In this document: positions 8,566 through 17,168 of the stretch, one piece after another | How the letters are laid out: every line of letters begins with the position of its first letter | Position numbering within the stretch: position 1 is the first letter of the stretch | Assembly: GCA_035634255.1 (NCBI GenBank) | Contig: DASQDI010000109.1 | Location: 1-36,245 of the forward strand | Direction of reading: 5' to 3' | DNA from: DATLMR01 sp035634255 | Lineage (GTDB): Bacteria > Acidobacteriota > Blastocatellia > UBA7656 | DNA: 36,245 bases | Notes under the pieces: generated by a model | Seen by the model: the letters and a program-made list of their open reading frames with translations, nothing else | Databases searched by the model: none | Told to the model about the DNA's origin: nothing | Program-made: the position numbers and the translations under genes

Positions 8566-9759
8566 CTATGTGTGAAAGTACAAATTGTCGCGCGTGATCA
8601 GGGCGTCGTAGTTCCGGTCCTCCACCAGCTCGTCTATCCTGTCCGAGCGCAGGCCGGATATTTTCCGCGCGTCGGCGCTCGAATAATTGACGATGCCGCG
8701 GGCGAATTCGCGCTCCTGCTCGTCGAAGACGCTCACCACGTCGCCGCGCCTGAAGGCCCCCCTCACTTCGACGACCCCGGCCGCGAGCAAACTGGCTTTC
8801 CTCTCGACGAGCGCGCGGCGCGCGCCCTCGTTGACGACGATGGCGGCCTTGATCGTGGTGGCGAAGGCGATCCACCGCCGCCTGCCGCGCAACCCCGGCT
8901 TCGGCAGGAAGAGCGTGCCGAGGTCTTCCCCCGCGAAGACGCGGGCGATCACGTCGGGCAGCTTGCCGCTCGCGATCACCGCCGCGCAGCCCGTCCGGGT
9001 CGCGATTCGCGCGGCCTCGATCTTGGTCCTCATCCCGCCCCTCCCGAGCTTCGGCCCGCCGGCCGACCGGCCCTCATCGACGAGGGCCTCCACCTCCGGC
9101 GTGATCTCTTCGACCACGGGCACGAGGCGGGCCTCGCTCGAATCGTTCGGGTTCGCCGTGTAAAGCCCTTCGACATCCGTGAGCATGAGAAGCAGGTCGG
9201 CTTCGATCTTGCTCGCGACGAGCGCGGAGAGCTTGTCGTTATCGCCGAAGTTGACCTTCATCAACGACCCCTGATCGACCGCTTCGAGCTCGGCGGTCGA
9301 GACGGTGTCGTTCTCGTTGATGATCGGGACCACGTTCAGTTCGAGCAGCTTGGTGAGCGTGCTCCTGAGATTCAGGTACCGTCGGCGGTTGGAGAAGTCT
9401 TCTTCCGTGAGCAAGACCTGAGCCGTGTCGATGCCGAGCTTGTCGAAGGCCTGCGAGTAGAGAGCCATCAGGCGGCCCTGCCCGACGGCGGCGCACGCCT
9501 GCTTGAGCGGGAGCAGGTGGGGGCGGCGCGGCAGGCGGAGTTGCTTGAACCCCAGCCCGACCGCCCCTGAAGATACGAGCAGCACTTCGCGCCCTTCCTC
9601 CCTGAGCTTCGCGACGGCCCCGACGAATGAGGCCAACCGGTCCTCGGCGATGCCGCCTTCTTCGCGTATGAGCACGGCCGTGCCGAGCTTGATGACTACG
9701 CGGCGCGCATGCGCCAGGGCTTGCCTGCGCTCGTTGATCGACAAATCCGTTCCCATCAC
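8566..9759 (-). CDS. proB: glutamate 5-kinase
   Basis: About 397 residues. It phosphorylates glutamate with ATP to gamma-glutamyl phosphate, the committed, normally proline-inhibited first step of proline synthesis. An amino-acid-kinase domain (about 18-270) shows VVIKLGTAVL, LVSSGAVGLG, PIINENDTVS, FGDNDKLSALVA and the GGMRTKIEAA loop. A C-terminal PUA domain (about 290-385) is present, as in the long ProB form. The start is GTG at 9759 or the adjacent ATG at 9756; neither has a strong Shine-Dalgarno sequence. It lies 15 bases after the aminotransferase stop and 21 before proA, so the three genes are probably co-transcribed. Confidence 0.97.
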   Translation of the reverse strand: MMGTDLSINERRQALAHARRVVIKLGTAVLIREEGGIAEDRLASFVGAVAKLREEGREVLLVSSGAVGLGFKQLRLPRRPHLLPLKQACAAVGQGRLMALYSQAFDKLGIDTAQVLLTEEDFSNRRRYLNLRSTLTKLLELNVVPIINENDTVSTAELEAVDQGSLMKVNFGDNDKLSALVASKIEADLLLMLTDVEGLYTANPNDSSEARLVPVVEEITPEVEALVDEGRSAGGPKLGRGGMRTKIEAARIATRTGCAAVIASGKLPDVIARVFAGEDLGTLFLPKPGLRGRRRWIAFATTIKAAIVVNEGARRALVERKASLLAAGVVEVRGAFRRGDVVSVFDEQEREFARGIVNYSSADARKISGLRSDRIDELVEDRNYDALITRDNLYFHT

Positions 9760-9774
9760 TCGCGAAAAATCATC

Positions 9775-10965
9775 TCAGGCCCGGCCAAGATACCCTTCGA
9801 TGCGGTCGAAGGCGTCGTTGAGCGTCTCTTCCCCGGCGAGGTAGACGAGCCTGAAGTAACCCATGGACGGGGCGGCCCCGAACCCCGAGCCGTGAACGAC
9901 CAGCACGCCCGTCTCTGCCAGCAGGTCGAGCACGAACCGCTCGTCCGTCCTGCCTCTCAGGTCTTCAGTCTTCAGGACCATGTAAAACGCCGCCTCCGGC
10001 TCGACGCACGAGAGGCCGGGGATGCGCGCGGCGCGCCGCGTCGAGATGTCGCGCCTCCGCCTTATCTCTTTCATGAAGCCGGGGAGGTAGTCGCGCGAGC
10101 CTTCGAGCGCGGGGCGGATCGCGTACTGCGTGGCCGTCGGCGAGCAGAGCCTCCCGTCGGCGAGGCGGTTGATCGCGGAGGCCAGGTCGCGCATCTTTTC
10201 CGGGTGCGTGTAGCGCATCCACCCGACCCTCCAGCCGGGGACCATGTGGGTCTTCGACAGGCTTTCGAGGGTTATCAGGGGCGCGCCCATCTCTTGGGCG
10301 ATCACGGACGAGGGCGAGGGCTGCTCGCCGAAGCACAACTCCCTGTAAACTTCGTCGGAGATGACGAGCAGGTTTCGCTCGACCGCCATCTCGATCAGCC
10401 GCCGGGTCGTCTCGTCGGGCGTGATCGAGCCGGTCGGGTTGTTGGGGTTTATCAACACGATTGCGCGCGTCCGGTCACTGACGAGCGAGCGCACCTCATC
10501 TACGGAAGGCCGCCACGCGCCCGACTGGTCGAGCGTGTAGTAGACCGAGCGCGCGCCCAGCTTGCTCATTATCGCGGGGTAGATGGGATAGCCGGGGGCC
10601 GGGAGCAGCACCTCGTCGCCCTCGTTCACCAGGGCGGTCAGGACTATGTCGGCCGCCTCCGACGCGCCGGAGGTGAGGATGACATCGGACGGGCCCGTGA
10701 CCGCGCCCATCCTGCTCGCGTATTCGGCTATGGAGACCCGCGCCTCAAGGATCCCCGCCGAGTGAGAGTACCCGGTGAAGCCGTCTCTTATCGCGCGCGT
10801 TACGCTTTCGATCACGCAGTCGGGCGGGCGGAAGCCGTACCTCTGCGGGTCCCCGATGTTGAGGTAGATGACTTCGCGCCCCGTCTGCTCAAGGGCCTCC
10901 GCCGCGCGGGCCAGATTACGGATGGCGTAGTGGTAATTTTCGGTTCGCCTGGATGGAAAAATCAT
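9775..10965 (-). CDS. class I/II PLP-dependent aminotransferase (alanine-aminotransferase-like)
   Basis: 396 residues of fold type I. Seen: YLNIGDPQRYGF near the N terminus, TSGASEAADIVL (cofactor phosphate region), INPNNPTGS, ISDEVYREL (Asp/Tyr that contact PLP), and the Schiff-base Lys238 in SLSKTHMVPGWRVGW. The SLSK-x-H-x-x-PGWR-x-GW signature is that of AlaA-type glutamate-pyruvate aminotransferases. Substrates cannot be fixed from sequence. It is the first gene of a minus-strand cluster with proB and proA, so a glutamate-linked role is reasonable but inferred. The ATG at 10965 has AGAGGG somewhat far upstream (about 13 bases). Confidence 0.92.
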   Translation of the reverse strand: MIFPSRRTENYHYAIRNLARAAEALEQTGREVIYLNIGDPQRYGFRPPDCVIESVTRAIRDGFTGYSHSAGILEARVSIAEYASRMGAVTGPSDVILTSGASEAADIVLTALVNEGDEVLLPAPGYPIYPAIMSKLGARSVYYTLDQSGAWRPSVDEVRSLVSDRTRAIVLINPNNPTGSITPDETTRRLIEMAVERNLLVISDEVYRELCFGEQPSPSSVIAQEMGAPLITLESLSKTHMVPGWRVGWMRYTHPEKMRDLASAINRLADGRLCSPTATQYAIRPALEGSRDYLPGFMKEIRRRRDISTRRAARIPGLSCVEPEAAFYMVLKTEDLRGRTDERFVLDLLAETGVLVVHGSGFGAAPSMGYFRLVYLAGEETLNDAFDRIEGYLGRA

Positions 10966-11061
10966 CGGGTTTTGGATTCCCTCTCTTTGCTCAATAATTC
11001 AACGGTTCCCTGATCGGCCGCGAAAGACAGAGCGGCGGAGCCGAGATTATTTCATACACAA

Positions 11062-11076
11062 GGGGCCGGGGGCCAG
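11062..11076. repeat. copy of the GC-rich 'GGGGCC' intergenic repeat
   Basis: GGGGCCGGGGGCCAG lies in the divergent gap between the aminotransferase and the small gene at 11127. The same word is the core of the inverted repeat at 16304-16392, and a related form occurs at 19678-19800. Confidence 0.5.
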
Positions 11077-11114
11077 AGGACCGGCCCGCGCTTTCTTACG
11101 CCCGGCCGAGCCTG

Positions 11115-11120
11115 TAGAAT
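11115..11120 (+). promoter_or_regulatory. -10 element close to the start codon (leaderless-type promoter)
   Basis: TGTAGAATTTCCAC precedes the ATG at 11127, with TAGAAT ending 6 bases before it. No Shine-Dalgarno can fit, so transcription would begin at or next to the start codon. The -35 region is weak. The 10-base core GTAGAATTTC recurs at 17153-17162, also just before a start. Confidence 0.5.
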
Positions 11121-11126
11121 TTCCAC

Positions 11127-11366
11127 ATGGCAAGAGGATGGGAAAGCAAAGCCGTCGAAGCGCAGATGGAAGCGGCCGACCGCGCAAAGCCGGAAAAGAA
11201 GGCGAGCTCGCCGGAGGAGGCCGAGCGGCTTCGGGTCAGGAACAGCCTCCTGCTCTCCCGGCAGGGCGTGCTCAAGGGCCTTGAGGCGAGCCGGGACCCG
11301 CGCTACGTGAAATTGCTCCGGGATGCCCTGGCCGATCTGGACGAGAAGCTGGCGCGGCTTGGGTGA
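11127..11366 (+). CDS. small conserved acidobacterial-type protein of unknown function
   Basis: 79 residues starting MARGWESKAVEAQMEAADRA. It is strongly helical and charged, with a middle segment RVRNSLLLSRQGVLKGLEAS and a Leu-repeat tail LLRDALADLDEKLARLG. From memory, the MARGWES start is shared by small proteins in related acidobacteria; no function is known to me. The start is supported by a -10 box only 6 bases upstream, implying a leaderless mRNA. It is convergent with trxB (49 bases between stops). Translation on the opposite strand also gives a long frame (11052-11486), which looks like a shadow of the GC-rich code. Confidence 0.75.
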   Translation: MARGWESKAVEAQMEAADRAKPEKKASSPEEAERLRVRNSLLLSRQGVLKGLEASRDPRYVKLLRDALADLDEKLARLG

Positions 11367-11415
11367 GCGGCCTGCCCGACGGGAGAGGCCGCCCGGCCCG
11401 AGGGGTGAGAGTGGC

Positions 11416-12498
11416 TCAATCGCCGTGCGCGGTTCCTTCCGGCTTGTTGGAGATGACCTGCCCGTCAGGCATGATGATCGACTCATGATCTTCGGTCACG
11501 CGCTCGCCCTCTATCGTGATCTCTTCGCCCGAGGGCATCGGGACGGGGAGGTCGTCGAGGAAGCGCTCGGCGTCTATCGCCGCCATGCAGCCGGTCCCGG
11601 CCGCCGTGATCGCTTGCCGGTAGAAGGAGTCCTGCGCGTCCCCGCAGGCGAACACGCCCGGAATATTGGTCGCCATGGACTTCCCGGCGGTGAGGAGGTA
11701 ACCGACCTCGTCCATGTCGAGCTGACCTTTGAACATGTCCGTGTTCGGCTTGTGGCCGATGGCGATGAACACGCCCCCGCACGGGAATATGCTCTCGTCG
11801 CCGGTCTTCAGGTTCCTGATGCGGACCCCCGTCACGCCCGTCTCGGGCGAGCCGAGGATCTCTTCGACGGCCGTGTCCCAGATGAATTCGATCTTCTCGT
11901 TCTTGAACGCCTTGTCCTGCATGATCTTCGACGCGCGCAGAGTATCGCGCCTGTGGATCACCGTAACCCGCGAGGCGTAGCGGGTCAGGAAGTTCGCCTC
12001 CTCCATCGCGGTGTCGCCCCCCCCGACCACGACTATGGGCTTGCCCTTGAAGAAGAAGCCGTCACAGGTCGCGCAGGCGGAGACGCCATAGCCCCCGAGC
12101 CCGTGCGGGGCCGGGGCTTCGCCGGGGATGCCCAGCCACTTCGCCGACGCCCCCGAGGCGATGATGAGCGTCTCGGCTTTGACCGTGTAGTCCTCGGTGT
12201 GGAGCGTGAACGGGCGCTCACTGAGGTCCGCCTCGCTTATGTACTGGACCAGAAACTCCGTGCCGAACCGCGCGGCCTGCGCGCGGAACTCGTCCATCAG
12301 CTCCGGCCCCTGAATCCCGTTCGAGAAGCCGGGATAATTCTCCACTTCCGTGGTTATGGTCAACTGCCCGCCGGGCTGAGGCCCCTCGATGACGAGCGGC
12401 TTAAGGTCCGCGCGCGCGGCGTAAATGGCCGCCGTCAGTCCCGCGGGACCCGAGCCTATGATCACAACGTCCCTGTGTATCAACTCTTTCTTTGTCAA
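11416..12498 (-). CDS. trxB: thioredoxin-disulfide reductase
   Basis: 360 residues. It transfers electrons from NADPH via FAD to thioredoxin in the cytoplasm. Seen: the FAD-binding motif IIGSGPAGLTAAIYAAR near the N terminus, GGQLTITTEVENYPG, the redox pair Cys142/Cys145 in ACATCDG, the NADPH motif VVVGGGDTAMEEA, RRDTLRASKIM, and the C-terminal FAD segment GVFACGDAQDSFYRQAITAAGTGCMAA. It runs about 40 residues past the usual 310-320, with an acidic tail (GEEITIEGERVTEDHES). The start appears to be TTG at 12498, with AGGGGA about 11 bases upstream. A TATACT -10 box lies at 12581-12586 (minus strand). No thioredoxin gene is adjacent. Confidence 0.96.
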   Translation of the reverse strand: MTKKELIHRDVVIIGSGPAGLTAAIYAARADLKPLVIEGPQPGGQLTITTEVENYPGFSNGIQGPELMDEFRAQAARFGTEFLVQYISEADLSERPFTLHTEDYTVKAETLIIASGASAKWLGIPGEAPAPHGLGGYGVSACATCDGFFFKGKPIVVVGGGDTAMEEANFLTRYASRVTVIHRRDTLRASKIMQDKAFKNEKIEFIWDTAVEEILGSPETGVTGVRIRNLKTGDESIFPCGGVFIAIGHKPNTDMFKGQLDMDEVGYLLTAGKSMATNIPGVFACGDAQDSFYRQAITAAGTGCMAAIDAERFLDDLPVPMPSGEEITIEGERVTEDHESIIMPDGQVISNKPEGTAHGD

Positions 12499-12580
12499 AG
12501 CCGATCAATCCCCTTTCATCCGGCGGAGCTCAACCGCGAGCTTCTCTCGCACGGTTATGATCTCGAAATTTTGCGGCTAT

Positions 12581-12586
12581 AGTATA
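12581..12586 (-). promoter_or_regulatory. candidate trxB -10 element (TATACT)
   Basis: On the minus strand GGTTATACTATAG gives a 5/6 match to TATAAT, about 76 bases before the trxB transcript would reach its start. No good -35 is seen at 16-18 bases. Position supports it; strength is uncertain. Confidence 0.35.
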
Positions 12587-12627
12587 ACCAATCGCGTCTG
12601 CGTAGTCGAACAGGGCGGCCCGCGTGC

Positions 12628-12986
12628 TATAATCGGGGCTCACCTTCATGAAGCGCCATGCGCGGCCCGCGCGCTTTTGGGGCTTCGCGTACCGATCAGG
12701 CCGACTTGTCACTCGATTGAGCCGTCTGGTCACAATGGGAGGTTACCGGCCCGCCCGTCGGGCGATAATGCCTGATTAAAGACACATGTAAACGACTGAG
12801 GGAAAGCGGCAAAAGTAGCCATGGACGGCAACTTTCTCGCCGGGCCTGCGTAAGACATTCGGGTGCTTTTCAAGAGATCAACTTGATTCCCGCGGCGGGT
12901 CTAGTCATCAGAGATCGGCGCGACTCGCGCCGGTATGGCTCAGATAGGTACATCACATAAGCATTAAATTTGGAGGATTCCCCTAA
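12628..12986 (+). promoter_or_regulatory. extended -10 promoter and long, hairpin-rich leader before the tricorn gene
   Basis: TGCTATAAT, a perfect extended -10, ends at 12633, some 350 bases before the tricorn ATG at 12987. The leader contains stem-loops at 12749-12763 (GCCCG/CGGGC), 12812-12835 (AAAGTAGCC against GGCAACTTT, 8 of 9 pairs, 6-base loop) and 12916-12932 (CGGCGCG/CGCGCCG, 3-base loop). A possible 10-codon reading frame starts at 12821 inside the second hairpin, without a ribosome site. No convincing gene is seen in 12499-12986. No known riboswitch consensus fitted. Whether transcription from 12634 reaches the tricorn gene is inferred. Confidence 0.4.
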
Positions 12987-15900
12987 ATGATTTCACGATT
13001 ATTTTGCGTAGTCGCCCTGATGACAGTCTTGCTTCCGCCTCTGGAAGCTTCGGCGCAAACCAAGCTGTTACGTTTCCCCGACATTCACGGCGACCGCGTG
13101 GTCTTCACCTACGCGGGCGACCTCTGGACGGCCCCCGCCTCCGGCGGGTCGGCGATCCGCCTCACGGCCCACCCGGGGATAGAGGTCTTCGCCAAGTTCT
13201 CCCCGGACGGCAAGTGGATCGCCTTCACCGGGCAGTACGACGGGGACGAGCAGGTCTACGTCGTGCCTTCGACGGGGGGCGTGCCCAAGCAGCTCACCCA
13301 CTACCCGGCGCGCGGCCCCCTGACGCCGAGGTGGGGGTACGACAACCAGGTCTACGGCTGGAGCAGGGACGGTAAGAACATTCTCTTCCGGTCGCACAGG
13401 GACTCTTGGACCCTCGGGATCGACCACCTGTACACGGTCGCGGCGGCGGGCGGGCCGGCCGAGGTCCTGCCCATGCCCGAATCCGGCGCTGGCGACTACT
13501 CGCCCGACAACAACAGCGTCGTCTACTCGCCCCGCGCCCGCGACTTCCGGTCCGAGAAGCGTTACGGGGGCGGCCAGTCGAACGACCTCTTCATATTCGA
13601 CCTGAAGAGCTACGACGCGAAGCGGATCACGACCAGCCCGCGCGCGGACCGCGACCCGATGTGGATCGGCTCCACGATCTTCTACAACTCCGACCACGAC
13701 GGGCACTTCAACATCTACGCTTACGACATCCCGAGCGGGAAGACCGCGCAGGTGACTACGAGCAAGCAGTGGGATGTCCGGTGGCCCAGCTCCGACAACG
13801 AGGGCCGCATCGTCTACGAGATGAACGGCGAGCTTCAGGTCATGGACGCGAAGACGCGCAGGAGCACGCCCATCTCCATCACGGTCCCCGACGACGGCCT
13901 GGCGAAGCGCCCGAGCCGCGTCAACGCCGCGAGCCTGATCGAGGACATATCGCTCAGCCCGAAAGGCGAGCGCGCGCTATTCGTCGCCCGCGGGGACGTG
14001 TTCACCGCGCCCGTCGAGAAGGGGCCGACCCGCAACCTGACGCACTCTTCGAACGCGCACGACAAGTGGGCCCGCTGGTCGCCCGACGGCTCGCGCATCG
14101 CCTTCATCTCCGACGCCAGCGGGGAGGAGGAGGTCTACGTGATCGCGCAGGATGGCCTCACCCCCCCCGAGCAGCTCACCACGGGCGGCAAGGTCATGCG
14201 CTACGCGCCGGAGTGGTCTGCCGACGGCAAGAGGATCGCCTTCGGGGACAAGGACGGGAAGGTTCACGTCCTGACCCTGGCGGACCGCAAGCTCACCGAG
14301 ATCGCGGACTCCCCCGGCGGGCAGATTCGCAACTACGTCTGGTCGCCGCGCGGCAGCTACCTCGCATTCAGCATGGTGGATAAGAACAACTATTCGTCCA
14401 TCTTCATCTGGAACGCCGCGGACAACAAGCTGACCAGAGTGACCGACGAGCTCTTCAACGAGTACAGCCCCGTCTGGGACCCTCAGGGCAATTACCTCTA
14501 CTACCTGAGCGACCGCGAGTTCACCGGGCAAATCTCCGCAATCGAGTTCAACTTTGCCCTGAACCGCGAGACGAACATATACGCCATGTCGCTCCGCAAG
14601 GACGTGAAGCACCCCTTCCCCCCCGAGAGCGACGAGGTCACGATCAGCAAAGCAGAGGGGGACGCCGCTCAGGGGGAGAAACCCGCGGCCCCGCTGGCCG
14701 AGCCGAAACCGGCGCAGGCACCCAAGCCCCCCGCCGACCTTGTAATCGATTTCGACGGCATCTCCACGAGGGTCGCGAGAGTCCCGCTGCAGGGGGACAA
14801 CTACGACGGGCTCTCGGCCAAGGCCGGCCACCTGCTCTACACGACTGAGTCGGCCTTCTACTACGGCAGGCAGGGGGACCGCCCCACGCCGTTGAAGATA
14901 TATTCGATCAAGGACAGGAAAGAGACGACTCTGGTCGAAGACACGCAGGGCTACGTGCTGAGCGACGACGGGTCGAAGGTGCTCGTGGCTCAGGGCTCGG
15001 GCTTCAACCTCTACGACGCCACGCCGCAGGGCGAGAGGAGCCGCAAGGCCGTCTCGACTTCGGGCCTGGTCGTTGACCGCATCCCGTCGGAAGAGTGGAA
15101 CCAGATATTCAACGAGGTCTGGCGTCGTTACCGCGACTGGTTCTACGTCGCCAACATGCACGGCTACGACTGGGAGGCCCTGCGCAGGCAGTACCAGCCG
15201 TGGCTCCAGTACGTGGCGCACAGGTCGGACCTGAACTACGTCATCAGCGAGATGATCTCCGAGCTAACGGTCCAGCATGCCTACATCGAGGGCGGAGACT
15301 TCCAGAACCCGCCCCGCCCGAGGGTGGCCCTGCCGGGGGCGCGGTTCGAGCTGGATAAGAAGTCCGGGAGGTTCCGCATCTCGAAGATATTCGAAGGCCA
15401 GAACGAGGAGGAAATCTACCGCTCGCCCCTCAGAGAGATCGGCGTGAACGTGAGCGAGGGCGACTACGTACTGGCGATAAACGGCGAAGAGCTGAAGGCG
15501 GACGACGACCCTTACCGCCTGCTCAGAAACATGGCCGACAACCCCGTCTCCTTCACCGTCAACCGCGAGCCGTCGATGGCCGGCGCGCGCACGGTCACCT
15601 TCCGCCCGATCACAAGCGAGAGCAACCTGATATACCTCGACTGGGTGAACCTGAACCGCCGAAAAGTGTCGGAGATGTCGAATGGGCGAGTCGGCTACAT
15701 CCACGTACCCGACATGGGAGGCGGCGGCCTCAGGGAGTTCATCAAGTGGTACTACCCGCAGCTCAGGAAAGAGGGCATGGTCGTTGACGTTCGCGCCAAC
15801 GGCGGCGGCAACGTCTCGCGCATGCTGATCGAGCGGTTGCGCCGCAAACTGCTCGGGCTCACTTACTCGCGCACGTCCGATTACGCCAACACCTACCCGG

Positions 15901-16301
15901 ACGCGACCTTCCTGGGGCCGATGGCCGCGATACTGAACGAGAACTCCTCGTCCGACGGGGACATCTTCCCGGCCATGTTCCGCGAGGCGGGCCTCGGGCC
16001 TCTGATCGGCAAGCGCTCATGGGGCGGGGTGGTCGGCATCAGCAACCGCGGGCCTCTGATCGACGGGGGGACCGTCAGCGTGCCCGAGTCCGGCTTCACC
16101 AACACGAAGGGCGAGTGGGTAATCGAAGGCTACGGAGTCGAGCCCGACATCGAAGTCGAGAACGACCCCAAGTCCGTGATCTCGGGGCGCGACCCGCAGC
16201 TTGAGCGCGCCGTTGCCGAAATCCTGAAGAAGATCAACGAGAAGCCCGTGAAGCTGCCCGCGAAGCCCGCGGGCCCGGTCAAGACGAATAATAATCCGTA
16301 G
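12987..16301 (+). CDS. secreted tricorn protease homolog (beta-propeller, PDZ, S41-type serine peptidase)
   Basis: 1104 residues. A signal peptide (about 1-24, ASA-Q) is followed by WD40-like/TolB-like beta-propeller repeats (about 30-545; repeated FSPDGKWIAF, WSPDGSRIAFISD, WSADGKRIAF). An Ala/Pro-rich linker follows (about 553-585), then a tricorn C1 helical domain (about 695-775) with His764 in ELTVQHAYIEGGD, a PDZ domain (about 785-870), and the S41 core (about 884-1068) with VDVRANGGGNVSRM and nucleophile Ser989 in NENSSSDGDIFP. Family knowledge: the archaeal tricorn degrades oligopeptides from the proteasome; the bacterial secreted homologs probably process peptides in the periplasm. 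GGAGG lies 10 bases before the ATG. A long leader precedes the gene. It ends 3 bases before a convergent GC-rich repeat. Confidence 0.93.
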   Translation: MISRLFCVVALMTVLLPPLEASAQTKLLRFPDIHGDRVVFTYAGDLWTAPASGGSAIRLTAHPGIEVFAKFSPDGKWIAFTGQYDGDEQVYVVPSTGGVPKQLTHYPARGPLTPRWGYDNQVYGWSRDGKNILFRSHRDSWTLGIDHLYTVAAAGGPAEVLPMPESGAGDYSPDNNSVVYSPRARDFRSEKRYGGGQSNDLFIFDLKSYDAKRITTSPRADRDPMWIGSTIFYNSDHDGHFNIYAYDIPSGKTAQVTTSKQWDVRWPSSDNEGRIVYEMNGELQVMDAKTRRSTPISITVPDDGLAKRPSRVNAASLIEDISLSPKGERALFVARGDVFTAPVEKGPTRNLTHSSNAHDKWARWSPDGSRIAFISDASGEEEVYVIAQDGLTPPEQLTTGGKVMRYAPEWSADGKRIAFGDKDGKVHVLTLADRKLTEIADSPGGQIRNYVWSPRGSYLAFSMVDKNNYSSIFIWNAADNKLTRVTDELFNEYSPVWDPQGNYLYYLSDREFTGQISAIEFNFALNRETNIYAMSLRKDVKHPFPPESDEVTISKAEGDAAQGEKPAAPLAEPKPAQAPKPPADLVIDFDGISTRVARVPLQGDNYDGLSAKAGHLLYTTESAFYYGRQGDRPTPLKIYSIKDRKETTLVEDTQGYVLSDDGSKVLVAQGSGFNLYDATPQGERSRKAVSTSGLVVDRIPSEEWNQIFNEVWRRYRDWFYVANMHGYDWEALRRQYQPWLQYVAHRSDLNYVISEMISELTVQHAYIEGGDFQNPPRPRVALPGARFELDKKSGRFRISKIFEGQNEEEIYRSPLREIGVNVSEGDYVLAINGEELKADDDPYRLLRNMADNPVSFTVNREPSMAGARTVTFRPITSESNLIYLDWVNLNRRKVSEMSNGRVGYIHVPDMGGGGLREFIKWYYPQLRKEGMVVDVRANGGGNVSRMLIERLRRKLLGLTYSRTSDYANTYPDATFLGPMAAILNENSSSDGDIFPAMFREAGLGPLIGKRSWGGVVGISNRGPLIDGGTVSVPESGFTNTKGEWVIEGYGVEPDIEVENDPKSVISGRDPQLERAVAEILKKINEKPVKLPAKPAGPVKTNNNP

Positions 16302-16303
16302 AG

Positions 16304-16392
16304 GTCAGGGGCCGGGGGCCGGGGGCCAGCGAGGCAAGAGATAATCGCATGATTCGAAACTCTCTTCCCCGCCCTGGCCCCCGGCCCCTGAC
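16304..16392. repeat. 17-bp perfect inverted repeat of the GGGGCC family between convergent genes
   Basis: GTCAGGGGCCGGGGGCC (16304-16320) is exactly complementary to GGCCCCCGGCCCCTGAC (16376-16392), with a 55-base spacer; an extra GGGGGCC unit follows each arm. It fills the gap between the tricorn stop (16301) and the O-methyltransferase stop (16406), so it could act as a bidirectional terminator. Related repeats occur at 11062 and 19678. Confidence 0.8.
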
Positions 16393-16405
16393 TCCCGGCC
16401 CCCGC

Positions 16406-17044
16406 TCAAGGCCTCTTCCACGCGAGCATCATCCCGTCGCGCACCGTGAGAAGCACGTTCTCCACGCGCGGGTCCGCCTGCACGCGCTCGTTGAAGGCGA
16501 CGATGGCCTTCGAGTCCACGTCCTTCGGGTCGAGCACTTCCCCGCTCCACAAGACATTGTCCGCCACGATCAACCCGCCGGGCCTCACCAGAGGAAAGAC
16601 CGCTTCATAGTAGTTGGAATAATTCTCCTTGTCCGCGTCGATGAAGACCATGTCGAGCGGCTCGGATAGTGCCGCGATAGTGTCGAGGGCGGGGCCCATC
16701 CTCACTTCGATCTTGTGTCCGTCGGGGCTTTCGGCGAAGTACCTGCGCGCGATGGCTTCGGCCTCGGGGTTGATGTCGCAGGTGATGATGCGGCCGTCGT
16801 CGGGGAGCCCTTCGGCCATCATCAACGCGCTGTAGCCGGTGAACATGCCGATCTCCAGCACGCGGCGCGCGTTAGTCAGGCGCACGAGCATCTTCAGAAA
16901 GCGCCCCTCGATTCGCCCGACCTGCATCTGCGGGCTTCGCATCTTCTCATAGGTCTCGTCGCGCAAACGCTCGAACAACTCCGACTCGGGGCTGGTCTGA
17001 TCGTGCGCGTATTTTTCCATCGCCTCGTCAACGATATTGAACAT
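16406..17044 (-). CDS. SAM-dependent O-methyltransferase (class I, caffeoyl-CoA/catechol type)
   Basis: 212 residues, the usual length for the family. A short helical N terminus precedes the SAM-binding motif VLEIGMFTGYSALMMAEGLP (about 61-80). TCDINPEAEAIARRYF (ribose-binding acid), FIDADKENYSNYYE and VADNVLWSGEV follow; the Asp and Asn of the last two are the family's metal ligands. Family members methylate catechol-like hydroxyls in small molecules in a Mg-dependent way; the substrate here is unknown. AGGAGA lies about 9 bases before the ATG, and a TATACT -10 box is at 17087-17092 (minus strand). It is divergent from the small secreted protein at 17169. Confidence 0.93.
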   Translation of the reverse strand: MFNIVDEAMEKYAHDQTSPESELFERLRDETYEKMRSPQMQVGRIEGRFLKMLVRLTNARRVLEIGMFTGYSALMMAEGLPDDGRIITCDINPEAEAIARRYFAESPDGHKIEVRMGPALDTIAALSEPLDMVFIDADKENYSNYYEAVFPLVRPGGLIVADNVLWSGEVLDPKDVDSKAIVAFNERVQADPRVENVLLTVRDGMMLAWKRP

Positions 17045-17130
17045 CGGTAGAATCTCCTGTGAATTAAAATCCCCAGATAATTTGAGAGTATAAACCCGAA
17101 GATGCCGATCCGCCCACCTGACGGGTTACA

Positions 17131-17159
17131 TTGCCAGCCGGGTGAGTCGCTGGTAGAAT
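17131..17159 (+). promoter_or_regulatory. sigma70-type promoter, leaderless arrangement
   Basis: TTGCCA (17131-17136), a 17-base spacer, then TAGAAT (17154-17159); both boxes match consensus at 5 of 6 positions. The start codon at 17169 is only 9 bases further on, so the transcript should begin at or beside the ATG. There is no Shine-Dalgarno for that ATG, consistent with leaderless translation. Confidence 0.7.
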
Positions 17160-17168
17160 TTCCGGCGT

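Noticed and set aside
11052..11486. 144-residue minus-strand frame opposite the small MARGWES gene
   Set aside because: Low-complexity, Arg/Pro-rich translation typical of antisense frames in GC-rich genes, and it overlaps the trxB end.
12530..12733. 67-residue minus-strand frame upstream of trxB
   Set aside because: It overlaps promoter-like sequences, lacks a ribosome site and shows no family-like pattern.
12821..12853. 10-codon upstream reading frame in the tricorn leader
   Set aside because: No ribosome site at a workable distance; kept only as part of the leader description.
12790..12855. Possible cyclic-di-GMP riboswitch (GGCAAA and GGACGGCAA words)
   Set aside because: The GAAA tetraloop and the GGGACGCAAAGCC core are absent and the helices do not match.
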